Shown here: positions 21,625-30,877 of the stretch, piece by piece
Numbering within the stretch: the stretch's first letter is position 1
Layout of the letters: each line of letters starts with the position of its first letter
DNA from: Robbsia andropogonis
Lineage (GTDB): Bacteria > Pseudomonadota > Gammaproteobacteria > Burkholderiales > Burkholderiaceae
Reading direction: 5' to 3'
NCBI RefSeq assembly: GCF_000970345.1
Contig: NZ_LAQU01000009.1
Span: 124,001 to 188,000 of the forward strand
Length of the DNA: 64,000 nt
Position numbers and translations under genes: made by a program
The notes under the pieces: model-generated
The model's input: the letters and a program-made list of their open reading frames with translations, nothing else
Told to the model about the DNA's origin: nothing
Database searches by the model: none

Positions 21625-22194
21625 ATGGCCAGTGATAAGGAATTAGGCGATTTCCTGCAAAGCGCGGAACGTCGCGCATTCAAGCAGACGCTATTTGCCG
21701 TCCGCGACGAAGACGCCGCGCTGGATATTGTCCAGGACGCGATGATCAAGCTCGCGGAGCATTACGGTGACAAGCCCGCCGCGGAACTACCCTTTCTGTT
21801 TCAACGGATTCTGCAAACGACGGCGCTCGATTACTTTCGCCGTAAAAAAGTCCGAGACGCCCGTATCACGTTGTTTTCAAGCTTCCGTTCCGCCGCGGCC
21901 CGCGAGGAAGGAGAGGACGACGCGGCGGAACGCATAGATGCCCAGGCAACGTCTTTTTCGGCGAGCAGCGAGGATCAGGTCAGCCAGGACCAGATCGTCG
22001 GTGTGATCGAAACAGAGATACAACGTCTGCCGGCGCGTCAACGGGAGGCGTTCGTCATGCGTTATTGGGAAGATATGGATGTCGCCGAAACGGCGGCTGC
22101 TATGGGATGCTCCGAGGGCAGCGTGAAAACGCATTGTTCGCGCGCAGTGCGCGCGCTGGCCGAGGCCCTCCACGCCAAGGGGATCACATTATGA
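21625..22194 (+). CDS. ECF-type RNA polymerase sigma factor
   Basis: This is an alternative sigma factor of 189 residues. Region 2 is seen in DEDAALDIVQDAMIKLAEHY and LDYFRRKKVRDARI. Region 4 is LPARQREAFVMRYWEDMDVAETAAAMGCSEGSVKTHCSRAVRAL, a classic helix-turn-helix for the -35 element. The stop overlaps the ATG of the next gene (22191-22194), so the DUF3619 protein is co-translated. The small single-pass membrane proteins that follow could hold the sigma factor inactive, but no known anti-sigma domain is visible. Confidence 0.93.
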   Translation: MASDKELGDFLQSAERRAFKQTLFAVRDEDAALDIVQDAMIKLAEHYGDKPAAELPFLFQRILQTTALDYFRRKKVRDARITLFSSFRSAAAREEGEDDAAERIDAQATSFSASSEDQVSQDQIVGVIETEIQRLPARQREAFVMRYWEDMDVAETAAAMGCSEGSVKTHCSRAVRALAEALHAKGITL

Positions 22195-22652
22195 ACCACG
22201 TCGCAGAGCCGTCTAGTCGCGCATCACGCGATCCACTGAACGAGGCGGTGTTTGCCTACAAGGTGCGTCGGGCATTGGACGAAGGCGCCCGCGCACTCCC
22301 CAACGACACGACGGCGCGCCTTGCCGCGGCGCGGCGCATGGCGCTTGCACGCAAGAAGCCGGAGACCGCCGCCGCGCCCGTTCCGACGTTCGTGCCGGCG
22401 CTCGCGGGTGCCGGAATGGGTAGCCTGCCCGGCCTCGACAGCGCGCGCGGACCACGGCCCTTCCGTGTTCGACTGCAATTATGGGTACCGATCGCCCTGC
22501 TGCTTGCGTCGCTTGCCGCCATCGCGCACTGGGAAGATCAACGCCAGATCGCTGAGCTGGCGAGCCTCGACGCCGAGGTGTTGAGCGACACACTGCCGCT
22601 GGATGCCTACCTCGATCACGGCTTCAACGAATATCTGGCGCGCAACCGGTGA
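22191..22652 (+). CDS. DUF3619-family membrane protein
   Basis: This 153-residue protein has one predicted transmembrane helix (about residues 97-117, LWVPIALLLASLAAIAHW). The N-terminal half is likely cytoplasmic and the short C-terminal part periplasmic. A good ribosome-binding site (AAGGGGATC) precedes the ATG, which overlaps the sigma-factor stop. The sequence LPLDAYLDHGFNEYL near the end is typical of DUF3619 proteins found behind such sigma factors in Burkholderiaceae. By position it could modulate the sigma factor, but that is inference. Confidence 0.8.
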   Translation: MNHVAEPSSRASRDPLNEAVFAYKVRRALDEGARALPNDTTARLAAARRMALARKKPETAAAPVPTFVPALAGAGMGSLPGLDSARGPRPFRVRLQLWVPIALLLASLAAIAHWEDQRQIAELASLDAEVLSDTLPLDAYLDHGFNEYLARNR

Positions 22653-23665
22653 GCGAGCGCCTTGACGATCGGCGACGGATGGCGAATGAGCCGCCCGACA
22701 GCGTGGCCACCAAGGTGAGCGACCCGGTCGGGCTCGCGCCATCGCGCCTGTCGACCATCGTCATCAGTGTCGTGTGCGTGGTGGCCGTCTGTGTGCTTGC
22801 AACGTGGCCGCGCTGGCATCCAGCGGTGGTCACCGTGCAATTGCCGCCGGAAAACGAAGCCGGTGCGACGGCCATCGAGGTGGCCCGCGATGGGACGATA
22901 GCTCCCGCGCCGGAAACGCAAGGCGTTACGCCGGGCGACGGCAAGCCCTCGACGACGCCAGGCGCGATATCCGGGACGCCTTCGACATTGGCAGCGCCCG
23001 GCGCCGCGATCGGGAACGCCACGACCGCGCCCACTACCGGTGCCAAGCGCGAGACCGGGCGACGTCCAACGATCGTGCGAGTACCTGTCAGCGACGATGT
23101 TCCCGCAACCTGGCAAGCGATGACGCCGCAACAGCAGGACGCACTCCAGCCCTTTGCGGAATGTTGGCCCCACTTGTCGGATCTACAGAAACGCAAGTGG
23201 ATTGCCATTGCGTCGGTATATCCCAGAATGTCGCCCGATGCCCAGCAGCGATTGCATGAGCGGATGCTGCGTTGGACGCAAATGACACCGGAACAGCGCC
23301 GCCTGGCCCGAGAAAACTATGAGATGTCGCGGGTGTTGCCGCCGAACGCGCGGCAACAGGCGTGGCGGGCCTATGAGGCCTTACCCCCGGCCCAACGCGC
23401 GAAATTCGCCGCAGCGGAAAAGCGTCGCCAACCATCGGTCGTCAGCGCGCCGCCGTCCGAACCCCGGCGGCCCGCGCGGCACTCTGGTCGCCCTGGCTCC
23501 AGCACGCGTGCTACACCCGCCAGTGGTACACCGAATCTCGCGAAACGGGTGGGTGATTCAAATGGCGTAACGGCCCCGGCCTCCAGCCTGGTTGCCCCTG
23601 GCACTCCCCCCGCGCAACCGGCACGAGCACCTTCCTCGCCGGAACCCTCGGTCGAACAGCACTAA
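22649..23665 (+). CDS. DUF3106-family membrane-anchored protein
   Basis: This is a 338-residue protein starting at a GTG that overlaps the preceding stop (GTGA, 22649-22652). It has a cytoplasmic N terminus, one transmembrane helix (about 36-53) and a long Ala/Pro/Thr-rich periplasmic linker. The DUF3106 domain (about 155-270) has repeating patterns such as LSDLQKRKWIAIASVYPRMS and MTPEQRRLARENYEMSRVLP. The C terminus is a proline/serine-rich tail. The pattern of MxPxxQxR repeats is helical and related to periplasmic stress sensors of the Spy/CpxP sort only in appearance. Confidence 0.8.
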   Translation: MSERLDDRRRMANEPPDSVATKVSDPVGLAPSRLSTIVISVVCVVAVCVLATWPRWHPAVVTVQLPPENEAGATAIEVARDGTIAPAPETQGVTPGDGKPSTTPGAISGTPSTLAAPGAAIGNATTAPTTGAKRETGRRPTIVRVPVSDDVPATWQAMTPQQQDALQPFAECWPHLSDLQKRKWIAIASVYPRMSPDAQQRLHERMLRWTQMTPEQRRLARENYEMSRVLPPNARQQAWRAYEALPPAQRAKFAAAEKRRQPSVVSAPPSEPRRPARHSGRPGSSTRATPASGTPNLAKRVGDSNGVTAPASSLVAPGTPPAQPARAPSSPEPSVEQH

Positions 23666-23786
23666 GTCGCCGACCGACGATTTACGCCATTCGTGGCAAA
23701 GTGATGAGGGGTGATCCCCGTTCCGTATGCGTCACGCATGGACGGCATCCACCGCGACGCCCACCACCTGTCACATTGGAGCCACC

Positions 23787-25451
23787 ATGCCCCCTGCGCC
23801 GTATTCCCGCGACCATATAGTGCCGCCCCACGCTCCCATTGACGCGCCCGATAGCCAGGAGACGGTCTCACTCGCGGTGGACGTGGTGGTCATCGGTGCA
23901 GGCTCGGCGGGTATGTCCGCCTACCGCGCGGCGAAAAAACGCGGTGCACGCGTCATGCTGGTGGAAGCCCAGAGCTACGGTACCACCTGCGCGCAACGCG
24001 CCTGCATGCCCTCGAAACTTCTGATCGCCGCGGCCAACGCGATGTACGACACAACACTGCTTGACGGTTTCGGGGTGACGCTGCCGCAAGCTCCGGAGGT
24101 GGGCGACGGAGCGCGCGTGCTGGCGCGCGTGCGCAAGGAGCGCGACCGTTTCGTGGCATCGGTGATCGATGACGTCGATGATTTTCCAGCGAGCGACAAG
24201 TTGAAGGGGCGCGCGCGCTTTCTCTCCGACCGCGCGCTGCTGGTAACACCGGAAGCGCCCTTCGCCGACCCCAATGGGCCCAGATATCATATAGAGACCC
24301 GCGCCACCGTCATCGCCACCGGCGCGAAAGCCCTGATTCCGGATGCATATCGGCCCCTTGGCGAGGCACTCTGCACCAGCGACGATATCTTCGAATGGCC
24401 GAGTTTGCCGCGCCGTCTCGCCGTCATTGGCACCGGTGTGATTGCGCTGGAGCTTGGCCAGGCGTTGTCGCGGCTCGGGGTAGCCGTCACGATGTTCGGG
24501 CGGGACGGCAATCTGGCGGCGCTCCAGGACCCTGCCGTGCGCGACGCGGCTTTCGCCTTGTTACGCACGCAGATGCCAATCCACGCGCATACCGCCCCGC
24601 ATGCGGAGCGGCTCGCCAAAGGCGGCGCGCGGCTGCATTGGACGTCGTCCGGAGAGAACGCAACGACGGGCTCGCACGGCGACCGTGACGCACCGACGAT
24701 CAAGCGGCATGTCGATGTCGATCGTGTGCTGCTGGCCACCGGCCGCGTACCGGTTTTCGACGGTCTCGACCTGGAACGTACCTCGGTAGCCACCGACAAG
24801 CGCGGCGTCCCCCTCTTCGACGGGGGCACGATGCAATGCCTCGGCCGTGCCGCCAGCGGCGACGATGCGTCGTCCCATCCGGCCCGGCTTCCCATCTTCA
24901 TCGCGGGCGATGTCGACGGCCAGCGTCCCTGGCTGAACGACGCCGCAAACGAGGGTCACATCGCCGGCGACAACGCCGCGCGGGTCGCCGCGCCGGATGG
25001 CGTCGTGGCACCACAGCCTCTGCCGACCCCGATGTCGCTGGTATTCTGCGATCCGGTGATATTAAGCGTGGGCGCCCGGTATGCGTCGCTGGACCCTCGC
25101 CGCTTCGTGACCGGTTCGATCGATTTCGCGCACCAGGGCCGCAGCCAGGTCGTGCAACGCGCCCACGGCCTGCTGCACGTCTATGTCGATATTCATAGCG
25201 GCGCATTGCTCGGCGCGGAAGGGATCGCACCTGCCGGGGAACACCTCGCGCACTTGCTCGCCTGGTCGATCCAACAGAACCTCAGCGTCGACGATACGCT
25301 CGCCATGCCCTTCTATCACCCGGTCTTCGAGGAAGGATTACGCACCGCCTTGCGCGAGGCGATGCGGGCGCGTACCGTGGCCCGGCGCGCCACCGCCAAT
25401 TGCGCCGACGCGGTAACGGAAACCCCGCTCAGCAACGCGATTGGCACATGA
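23787..25451 (+). CDS. FAD-dependent pyridine nucleotide-disulfide oxidoreductase (dihydrolipoamide dehydrogenase-like)
   Basis: This is a flavoprotein of the lipoamide dehydrogenase/mercuric reductase class, 554 residues from the ATG at 23787 (GGAG 6 bases upstream). The FAD motif is VVVIGAGSAGMSAYRAAKKRG. The redox-active disulfide is in TTCAQRACMPSK, with Cys-x4-Cys spacing. The NAD motif is LAVIGTGVIALELGQALSRLG. A C-terminal FYHPVFEEG carries the His-Glu pair. The usual GGTCLNVGCIPSK loop is altered, and no E1/E2 genes are nearby. The true disulfide substrate is therefore unknown and may not be lipoamide. Confidence 0.85.
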   Translation: MPPAPYSRDHIVPPHAPIDAPDSQETVSLAVDVVVIGAGSAGMSAYRAAKKRGARVMLVEAQSYGTTCAQRACMPSKLLIAAANAMYDTTLLDGFGVTLPQAPEVGDGARVLARVRKERDRFVASVIDDVDDFPASDKLKGRARFLSDRALLVTPEAPFADPNGPRYHIETRATVIATGAKALIPDAYRPLGEALCTSDDIFEWPSLPRRLAVIGTGVIALELGQALSRLGVAVTMFGRDGNLAALQDPAVRDAAFALLRTQMPIHAHTAPHAERLAKGGARLHWTSSGENATTGSHGDRDAPTIKRHVDVDRVLLATGRVPVFDGLDLERTSVATDKRGVPLFDGGTMQCLGRAASGDDASSHPARLPIFIAGDVDGQRPWLNDAANEGHIAGDNAARVAAPDGVVAPQPLPTPMSLVFCDPVILSVGARYASLDPRRFVTGSIDFAHQGRSQVVQRAHGLLHVYVDIHSGALLGAEGIAPAGEHLAHLLAWSIQQNLSVDDTLAMPFYHPVFEEGLRTALREAMRARTVARRATANCADAVTETPLSNAIGT

Positions 25452-25453
25452 AT

Positions 25454-25474
25454 CGTATCGCTCACTCCGATACG
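25454..25474. promoter_or_regulatory. inverted repeat upstream of the TetR gene (possible operator)
   Basis: Perfect 7-bp arms (CGTATCG at 25454-25460, CGATACG at 25468-25474) enclose a 7-base spacer. The repeat lies 3 bases after the flavoprotein stop and about 100 bases before the TetR start. It could be an autoregulatory operator or a weak hairpin. There is no T-run. Confidence 0.35.
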
Positions 25475-25540
25475 TCGGTACACGAACGCGGTAAATTCCG
25501 AATGACACTGTAATACACAGATCCGCCCAGATGCCGAGCG

Positions 25541-25546
25541 TATAAT
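25541..25546 (+). promoter_or_regulatory. -10 element for the TetR gene
   Basis: This is a perfect TATAAT hexamer 29 bases upstream of the ATG at 25575. The sequence 17 bases upstream does not resemble TTGACA, so the promoter may need an activator or be weak. Confidence 0.4.
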
Positions 25547-25574
25547 CGGACGCATCGAGTGTATCGACATTTAT

Positions 25575-26387
25575 ATGGAAGCCAAACCGCCACGACGCAC
25601 CCGCGAGCGCATTCTCGAGCTGTCGTTGAAGCTGTTCAACGATATCGGCGAGCCGAACGTCACGACGACGACGATCGCCGAGGAAATGGAAATCAGTCCG
25701 GGAAATCTGTACTACCATTTCCGCAACAAGGACGACATCATCGAGAGCATTTTCCGGCAGTTCGAGAAAGAACTCGACACCCGGATGCAATTTCTCGCGC
25801 CCCGTTCGGCGAGCAACGCCCCGGCTAGGTCTGACGCATCGCTGCCGCCGGCGGAACATCGCCCGCGCGATGAGACGCAGAGCAACCGCGAACGACCAAC
25901 CATTACTGAGGTATGGCATTATCTCGAACAGATGGCCGATTTCCTCTGGACCTATCGTTTCTTTTATCGCGACTTGAACGACCTCCTGGCCCGAAATCGA
26001 AAACTCGAGAAACATTTCAAGGAAATCGTCGAACGCAAGGTGCACTTCGCCCAGCAACTGTGCGAACAGTTGGTGAGCGACGGAGAAATGGAAGCATCGC
26101 CTGCGGAGATCGACCAAATAGCAACCAATATTGGCATCATTGCGACTTATTGGCTCTCGTATCAATTTGTCATGAATCCCCGGCAGTACAATGATCAGCA
26201 GGCCATTGGCAAGGACTTGCGGCGCGTCAGCCGCCAGATCCTGTCCATCCTGGCGCCTTATCTGCGTGGCAAATCGCGTCAGATGTTTGATGAACTGGTG
26301 CGCCAGGCACCGCCCGACGCCACGCCCGCGTTGTTCGGCGTCGGCGTGCCGGGCGCGGCCAGTCACGGCAGCCACGTGGGCGCATAG
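25575..26387 (+). CDS. TetR/AcrR-family transcriptional regulator
   Basis: This is a 270-residue DNA-binding repressor type. The N-terminal helix-turn-helix TTTTIAEEMEISPGNLYYHFRNKDDIIESIF (about residues 30-60) is a textbook TetR_N domain. The long C-terminal ligand domain has a region around HYLEQMADFLWTYRFFYRDL. An Arg/Ser/Pro-rich insert (about 85-115) separates the two. The tail after residue 245 is low-complexity. The adjacent flavoprotein gene upstream or the LOG gene downstream may be targets, but the sequence does not show which. Confidence 0.9.
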   Translation: MEAKPPRRTRERILELSLKLFNDIGEPNVTTTTIAEEMEISPGNLYYHFRNKDDIIESIFRQFEKELDTRMQFLAPRSASNAPARSDASLPPAEHRPRDETQSNRERPTITEVWHYLEQMADFLWTYRFFYRDLNDLLARNRKLEKHFKEIVERKVHFAQQLCEQLVSDGEMEASPAEIDQIATNIGIIATYWLSYQFVMNPRQYNDQQAIGKDLRRVSRQILSILAPYLRGKSRQMFDELVRQAPPDATPALFGVGVPGAASHGSHVGA

Positions 26388-26400
26388 CGCGCGCCGCGCG

Positions 26401-26440
26401 GACCGAGAAGCCTGGGTCTGGTCGCTTCCTTTTTTTATTT
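26401..26440 (+). terminator. probable intrinsic terminator after the TetR gene
   Basis: The stem pairs GACC (26401-26404) and AGA (26406-26408) with TCT (26417-26419) and GGTC (26420-26423), with one bulged base. It is followed by TTCCTTTTTTTATTT. It separates the regulator from the LOG gene. Confidence 0.55.
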
Positions 26441-26463
26441 CTTCGTTTCGCTATTTATCGATA

Positions 26464-27048
26464 ATGCAATCAGTATGTGTTTATTGCGGATCGTCCTACG
26501 GTACGCGTTCCGAATATAAAGCCGGCGCGCAAGCGTTGGGGCAAGCCATGGCCGAACGCGATATCGCGCTGATCTATGGCGGTGGACGGGTCGGGCTGAT
26601 GGGCACGATCGCCGATGCCATTCTGGCTGCGGGTGGACGTGCGATTGGCGTCATCCCGCAATTGCTGGTCGACAAGGAAGTGGCGCATACGGGTCTGACA
26701 GCATTGCATGTCGTGCCCGACATGCATGTGCGCAAAAAGAAAATGGCCGATCTGGCAGAAGGCTTTATCGCGATGCCTGGCGGCGGCGGCACGCTCGAGG
26801 AATTATTCGAGGTCTTTACCTGGGCACAGTTGGGTTATCACGACAAGCCGATGGGCTTGTTGAACATCGCGGGTTTCTATGACCCCCTTGTCACGATGCT
26901 CCAGCATACGGCGGACGAAGGCTTTATTCGCCCTGCTTATCTCGATCTGCTGCAGTCTTACCACGATCCGGCTGCGCTGCTAAACGCGCTGCACATGCGG
27001 GGCCGCGTCAAGCAGGACAAATGGGCAGACGGCCGCAACGCAGTCTGA
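26464..27048 (+). CDS. LOG-family protein (TIGR00730, cytokinin riboside monophosphate phosphoribohydrolase-like)
   Basis: This is a 194-residue Rossmann-like protein with the LOG signature PGGGGTLEELFEVFTWAQLGYH. An N-terminal SVCVYCGSSYGT nucleotide-binding loop and GGGRVGLMG are also present. LOG enzymes remove the ribose phosphate from nucleoside 5'-monophosphates such as isopentenyladenosine monophosphate, and in bacteria their roles vary. The start is the ATG at 26464, although the ribosome-binding site is poor. It follows a terminator, so it probably has its own promoter. In a plant-associated bacterium it could contribute to cytokinin release, but no isopentenyltransferase is seen here. 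Confidence 0.9.
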   Translation: MQSVCVYCGSSYGTRSEYKAGAQALGQAMAERDIALIYGGGRVGLMGTIADAILAAGGRAIGVIPQLLVDKEVAHTGLTALHVVPDMHVRKKKMADLAEGFIAMPGGGGTLEELFEVFTWAQLGYHDKPMGLLNIAGFYDPLVTMLQHTADEGFIRPAYLDLLQSYHDPAALLNALHMRGRVKQDKWADGRNAV

Positions 27049-27142
27049 CGCGATTGGCGGCCATCGAGGCTGGACGGGACCGTGCCCGACGCTGACGACG
27101 ACCGGGGCGGGCCGTGCATCCGTTTCACCGTCGACCCGAGAC

Positions 27143-29914
27143 TTATCCTTCTCTCAGCGTCACCAGCACCGGGCGACGCAAAACGCTACGCAGGCTCCAC
27201 CAACCACCGGCCACGGCGCAGACCAATCCGGCTGCGACACCGGTCAGCAGAATCAAAGGATTGACGGTAAAAGCGAACGAGAACACTCGCACCGCCAATG
27301 TCCACCCCACCGCCTCGGCACCGATGGCCGCCATCAGCCCGGCCAGCGCGCCCACCACGACAAACTCCGTCCATTGCACGGCCTGCACCTGACGTCGCGA
27401 TGCACCAAGCGCTCGCAACAATGCCGACTCGTGGGCCCGCTCGTCCCTGGTCCCGGCCAGGGCCGCATACAGCACCACCGCACCGGCCGCGAGCGTGAAC
27501 AGAAACAGGAACTGGACCGCCGCGATGACCTGATCCAGCATGCGCTGCACCTGCCCAAGTAACGCAGCCGTATCGATAATCGTCAAACTTGGCATGGCCC
27601 GTACCATGTCATCCAGCGCGCGCTGCTGATCCGCGCGCAGATGAAAGCTGGTGATGAACGTGGCCGGAAAACCGCGCAACGCGTCCGGCGGCATCAGCAC
27701 AAAGAAATTGACCTGCATCGTGCCCCAGTTCAGACGCCGAATACTGGTGACGGGCGCGGTAATCTGCTGTCCGGCCACGTCGAACGTCAACAGGTCGTTA
27801 AGACGAATACCGAGGTCGCGTGCCAATCCCGATTCGATCGAGATCTGCGGCTTGGGCGTGCCTGCCGGACCATACCACTGTCCTTGCTCCACGCGATTGT
27901 CGTCCGGCAATGTCATCCGATAAGACAGATTGAACTCCCGATCGACCAGACGTTTGACTCGCGCGTCCTTGAATTGATCCGGAGATACGGGCTTGCCATC
28001 GCGCGCGGTCAGGCGCCCGCGGATCATCGGCGCCGGCGGTGCCGCGCTGATGCCGGCCGCGGCGAGGCGGCGCGCGACCTCGTCGGCCTGGTCGGGCTGG
28101 ATATCGATGACGAAGCGATTTGGTGCATCGGCCGGGGTTGATTGACGCCAGCCAGCTATCAGGTCGCTGCGCGTCATCGACAATAGCAACAGGCACATCA
28201 GCGCTACCCCCAATGCGGTAATCTGCAACGTACTGGCGCCGCTGCGGCGTTCCAGCGATGCCACCGCATACCGCCAACCGAAGCCGGGGGCACCGGGCTT
28301 GCGCCCCCACCATGCCAGCACGCGAAGCAGCCCGCGTCCGCATAAAGCAAAACCACCCACGCCGATCAGGAATCCGGCTGACACGATCACGCCCAGGCGC
28401 AGCGCTCCGGCCGCCCACACCAGCAAGCCGGCATATAACAGCAGACCGATGGCATAGCCTCGCAGCGAATAGACATGTCCCCAGGCCTGACGCCACGCCG
28501 ACTGCTCCTGGCGCGCCTCGTCCTCTTGCGTCAGCGCGGCCGCCACGCCGGTGCCATCGCGCCGCAGCACCCGCGCCGGCGGCACTCGCGTCAACGGATA
28601 CAAGGCGGGCAGCCCGAATCCGAGCAATAGCACGAGCGCCGCGGCCAACCCTTGCAACAGGGGCCACATCGACGGCCAGGGCAGATCAACGCGAATCAAA
28701 CCGCCAAGCCAATGCAACAACATGGCATGACCGGCCAGTCCGAGCAAACCACCCACGACAGATGCCGCCACCGCCAGCCCGGCCAGCTCTATGAGAAAGA
28801 CGCCGCGTAGCAGTCCCTCGCTTGCTCCGAGACAACGCAGCACGGCGCAACCATCGATATGGCGTCGCGCGAAGCGCTGTGCGCCTAAAGCGATGGCAAC
28901 CGCACAGAGCAACGATGTCAACAATGCCACCAGCCGCAGGAAATGATCCGCGCGATCCAGTGTCTGGCGTAACTGCGGTTGCCCGGCCTGCAGGGTCTCA
29001 ACCTGGGTGCCGCGAATCCCGCGCTGAGCAATCGTCGTTCGCGCCCATGCACCGAACGCATCGGCACTCGCCGTATCCGGGCCAGCCAGCAGTGTGCGGT
29101 AAGTCACACGGCTGCCACGGCCGATCAACCCGGTGCTGGCCAGATCGGTGTCGGCAAGCATTACGCGAGGCGAGAAATTAATGAAAGAGAAACCCCGATC
29201 AGGCTCCCGGACAATCACCGCGGCGATCCGCAATATGCGGCCCCCCAGTTGCAGATTGCCCCCTACTTTCAGGTCCAAGGCATCAAGCAAGGGCGCGTCA
29301 ACCCAAGCCGTACCGGGTGCCGGCCCGCCCGTGGCAGCATAGTCTTCACGCGTCGGGGAATTCGGCTGCGGTGCCAACAAGACCGTGCCGCGCAACGGGT
29401 AGTTCGCCGATACCGCCTTGACCGCGACCAGGCGTGCGGGCGGTGGCGCGGCATGGGTGGATGGGGCGGCGTCGCCTGTCGCCATGCTCGGAAATTCGGC
29501 CGTCGACGCGATTCGCAAGTCGCGCACCCGTGCCTCGGCGAGCAGCGCAGGATCGATCGGATGATCTGCGCGGAGACGCAGGTCGCCGCCCAGCATCTGA
29601 CGCGCCTCGCGGTCGAGTCCGGCGTGCATGCGGTCTGCGACAAAGGCCACGCTGGTCAAGGCGGCGACCGCGAGTACCACGGCGACCCACAGCGTGGTCA
29701 ACTCGCCGGCGCGCGCATCCCGGAATGACAGCGTCAGCGCCATCCTGAAAAGAAAACGCCACCCAACGCGGGTGCGGCGACGCATTCGGACCGGGTCATG
29801 AGAAGACGCATCCGCTACCTTGGATAGCGGCCACGTCGCGGATTCAGGAGAAGGAGAACGACCGGAGGACGGTCGCGATTGCCGGGGATCGGCGCCAGAC
29901 ACGGGGTCCGGCAT
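27143..29914 (-). CDS. FtsX-like ABC transporter permease
   Basis: This is a 923-residue inner-membrane protein with the layout of MacB/YbbP-type permeases. A first hydrophobic helix is near residues 75-95, a large periplasmic region follows, and two groups of FtsX-type helices are in the middle and at the C terminus. The FtsX-like core near the end reads GTRDERAHESALLRALGASRRQ. It shows no ATPase motif and no partner ATP-binding gene is adjacent. The start is uncertain. The ATG at 29912-29914 shares one base with the preceding gene's TGA (TGATG), suggesting coupling. An ATG at 29741-29743 would remove a 57-residue Ser/Pro/Arg-rich extension. Confidence 0.88.
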   Translation of the reverse strand: MPDPVSGADPRQSRPSSGRSPSPESATWPLSKVADASSHDPVRMRRRTRVGWRFLFRMALTLSFRDARAGELTTLWVAVVLAVAALTSVAFVADRMHAGLDREARQMLGGDLRLRADHPIDPALLAEARVRDLRIASTAEFPSMATGDAAPSTHAAPPPARLVAVKAVSANYPLRGTVLLAPQPNSPTREDYAATGGPAPGTAWVDAPLLDALDLKVGGNLQLGGRILRIAAVIVREPDRGFSFINFSPRVMLADTDLASTGLIGRGSRVTYRTLLAGPDTASADAFGAWARTTIAQRGIRGTQVETLQAGQPQLRQTLDRADHFLRLVALLTSLLCAVAIALGAQRFARRHIDGCAVLRCLGASEGLLRGVFLIELAGLAVAASVVGGLLGLAGHAMLLHWLGGLIRVDLPWPSMWPLLQGLAAALVLLLGFGLPALYPLTRVPPARVLRRDGTGVAAALTQEDEARQEQSAWRQAWGHVYSLRGYAIGLLLYAGLLVWAAGALRLGVIVSAGFLIGVGGFALCGRGLLRVLAWWGRKPGAPGFGWRYAVASLERRSGASTLQITALGVALMCLLLLSMTRSDLIAGWRQSTPADAPNRFVIDIQPDQADEVARRLAAAGISAAPPAPMIRGRLTARDGKPVSPDQFKDARVKRLVDREFNLSYRMTLPDDNRVEQGQWYGPAGTPKPQISIESGLARDLGIRLNDLLTFDVAGQQITAPVTSIRRLNWGTMQVNFFVLMPPDALRGFPATFITSFHLRADQQRALDDMVRAMPSLTIIDTAALLGQVQRMLDQVIAAVQFLFLFTLAAGAVVLYAALAGTRDERAHESALLRALGASRRQVQAVQWTEFVVVGALAGLMAAIGAEAVGWTLAVRVFSFAFTVNPLILLTGVAAGLVCAVAGGWWSLRSVLRRPVLVTLREG

Positions 29915-30582
29915 CAGTCGCCGGAACGGCGACGTGCCGTATCGCGCTCACCGGTCGGCGGCGAGCGATAGCCGCGATCGGTGCGGATCCGCGCCGGGAC
30001 CATTCGGGTCGACATCGCGTGATAGCCGTGGTGTACACCCCGCCATAACCGCGGCAGTACCCACGCCGAGACGATAAGGAACGCAAAGAGTAATGCCAGG
30101 AACACACCCGGCGCCAACAGCGCCAGCGTCAGTCCCCCTACCACGATGCATTCCTCGAACCACGAGGCCATGCCATTGGTCACCGGCACCGGCGCGAGAT
30201 TGATCAGCGCGCGAACCCCGGCCTTGGTCAGATGCGACGCGCCGGCCAGCGATGCGCCGAGCGCGCCGGCCGCGATCAGCGTCGAGCTTTCCTCCGCATG
30301 CCCGAATGCGGCACAGGCCATCACGGCGCCGGCGGGAATCCGAATAAAGGTATGCAGCGCGTCCCAGAGGGAGTCGAGTGGCGAGATCTTGTCAGCCGCA
30401 AACTCCGCGGTAGCCAGCACCACGGCCGCGCCAATGATCCAGGGAGAGCTGAGCACATGCAGCGCGCCTGGCAATACGACCAAGCCGCTCCTGCCCGCGA
30501 GGCCCGCCAGAAAGACGGCCAAATACAGCCGTAAGCCGCTGGACCATGCCAGGGCCGCCGCCAGCGCGTAAGCCAGGATCAT
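29914..30582 (-). CDS. DUF4126-family membrane protein
   Basis: This is a 222-residue membrane protein with about five hydrophobic segments. It has the DUF4126 pattern SGLRLYLAVFLAGLAGRSG near the N terminus and KISPLDSLWDALHTFIRIPAGA in the middle. I choose the ATG at 30580-30582 because GGAG lies 6 bases upstream. Longer in-frame starts up to 30666 have no such site. Its stop overlaps the start of the FtsX-type permease. Function is unknown. The overlap implies the two membrane proteins are made together. Confidence 0.82.
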   Translation of the reverse strand: MILAYALAAALAWSSGLRLYLAVFLAGLAGRSGLVVLPGALHVLSSPWIIGAAVVLATAEFAADKISPLDSLWDALHTFIRIPAGAVMACAAFGHAEESSTLIAAGALGASLAGASHLTKAGVRALINLAPVPVTNGMASWFEECIVVGGLTLALLAPGVFLALLFAFLIVSAWVLPRLWRGVHHGYHAMSTRMVPARIRTDRGYRSPPTGERDTARRRSGD

Positions 30583-30877
30583 CGCGTTCTCCATGTCGGT
30601 CGCGACGTCCCGCATCGAAGAAGATGCCAAGGGCGCCGACCTGTCGATTTCATTATAGCCCCGCATCGAAATCGGCGCGGGAGAACCCTGACGGTTTTAT
30701 CATGAGCCGATCGTATTCGTGTCACGAATCAGACATCCGCATCGTCCAGCCATCCGGCCAGACAATACGCCAAGGCGCCAGAGCGCGGGCAACGATGCGC
30801 TGGCCGGTACATGGACCGGTTCCATCGCAGGGTCGCCGGCCCTCCAATACGCGACCATATTGGTTGAGGCGCAGGAT

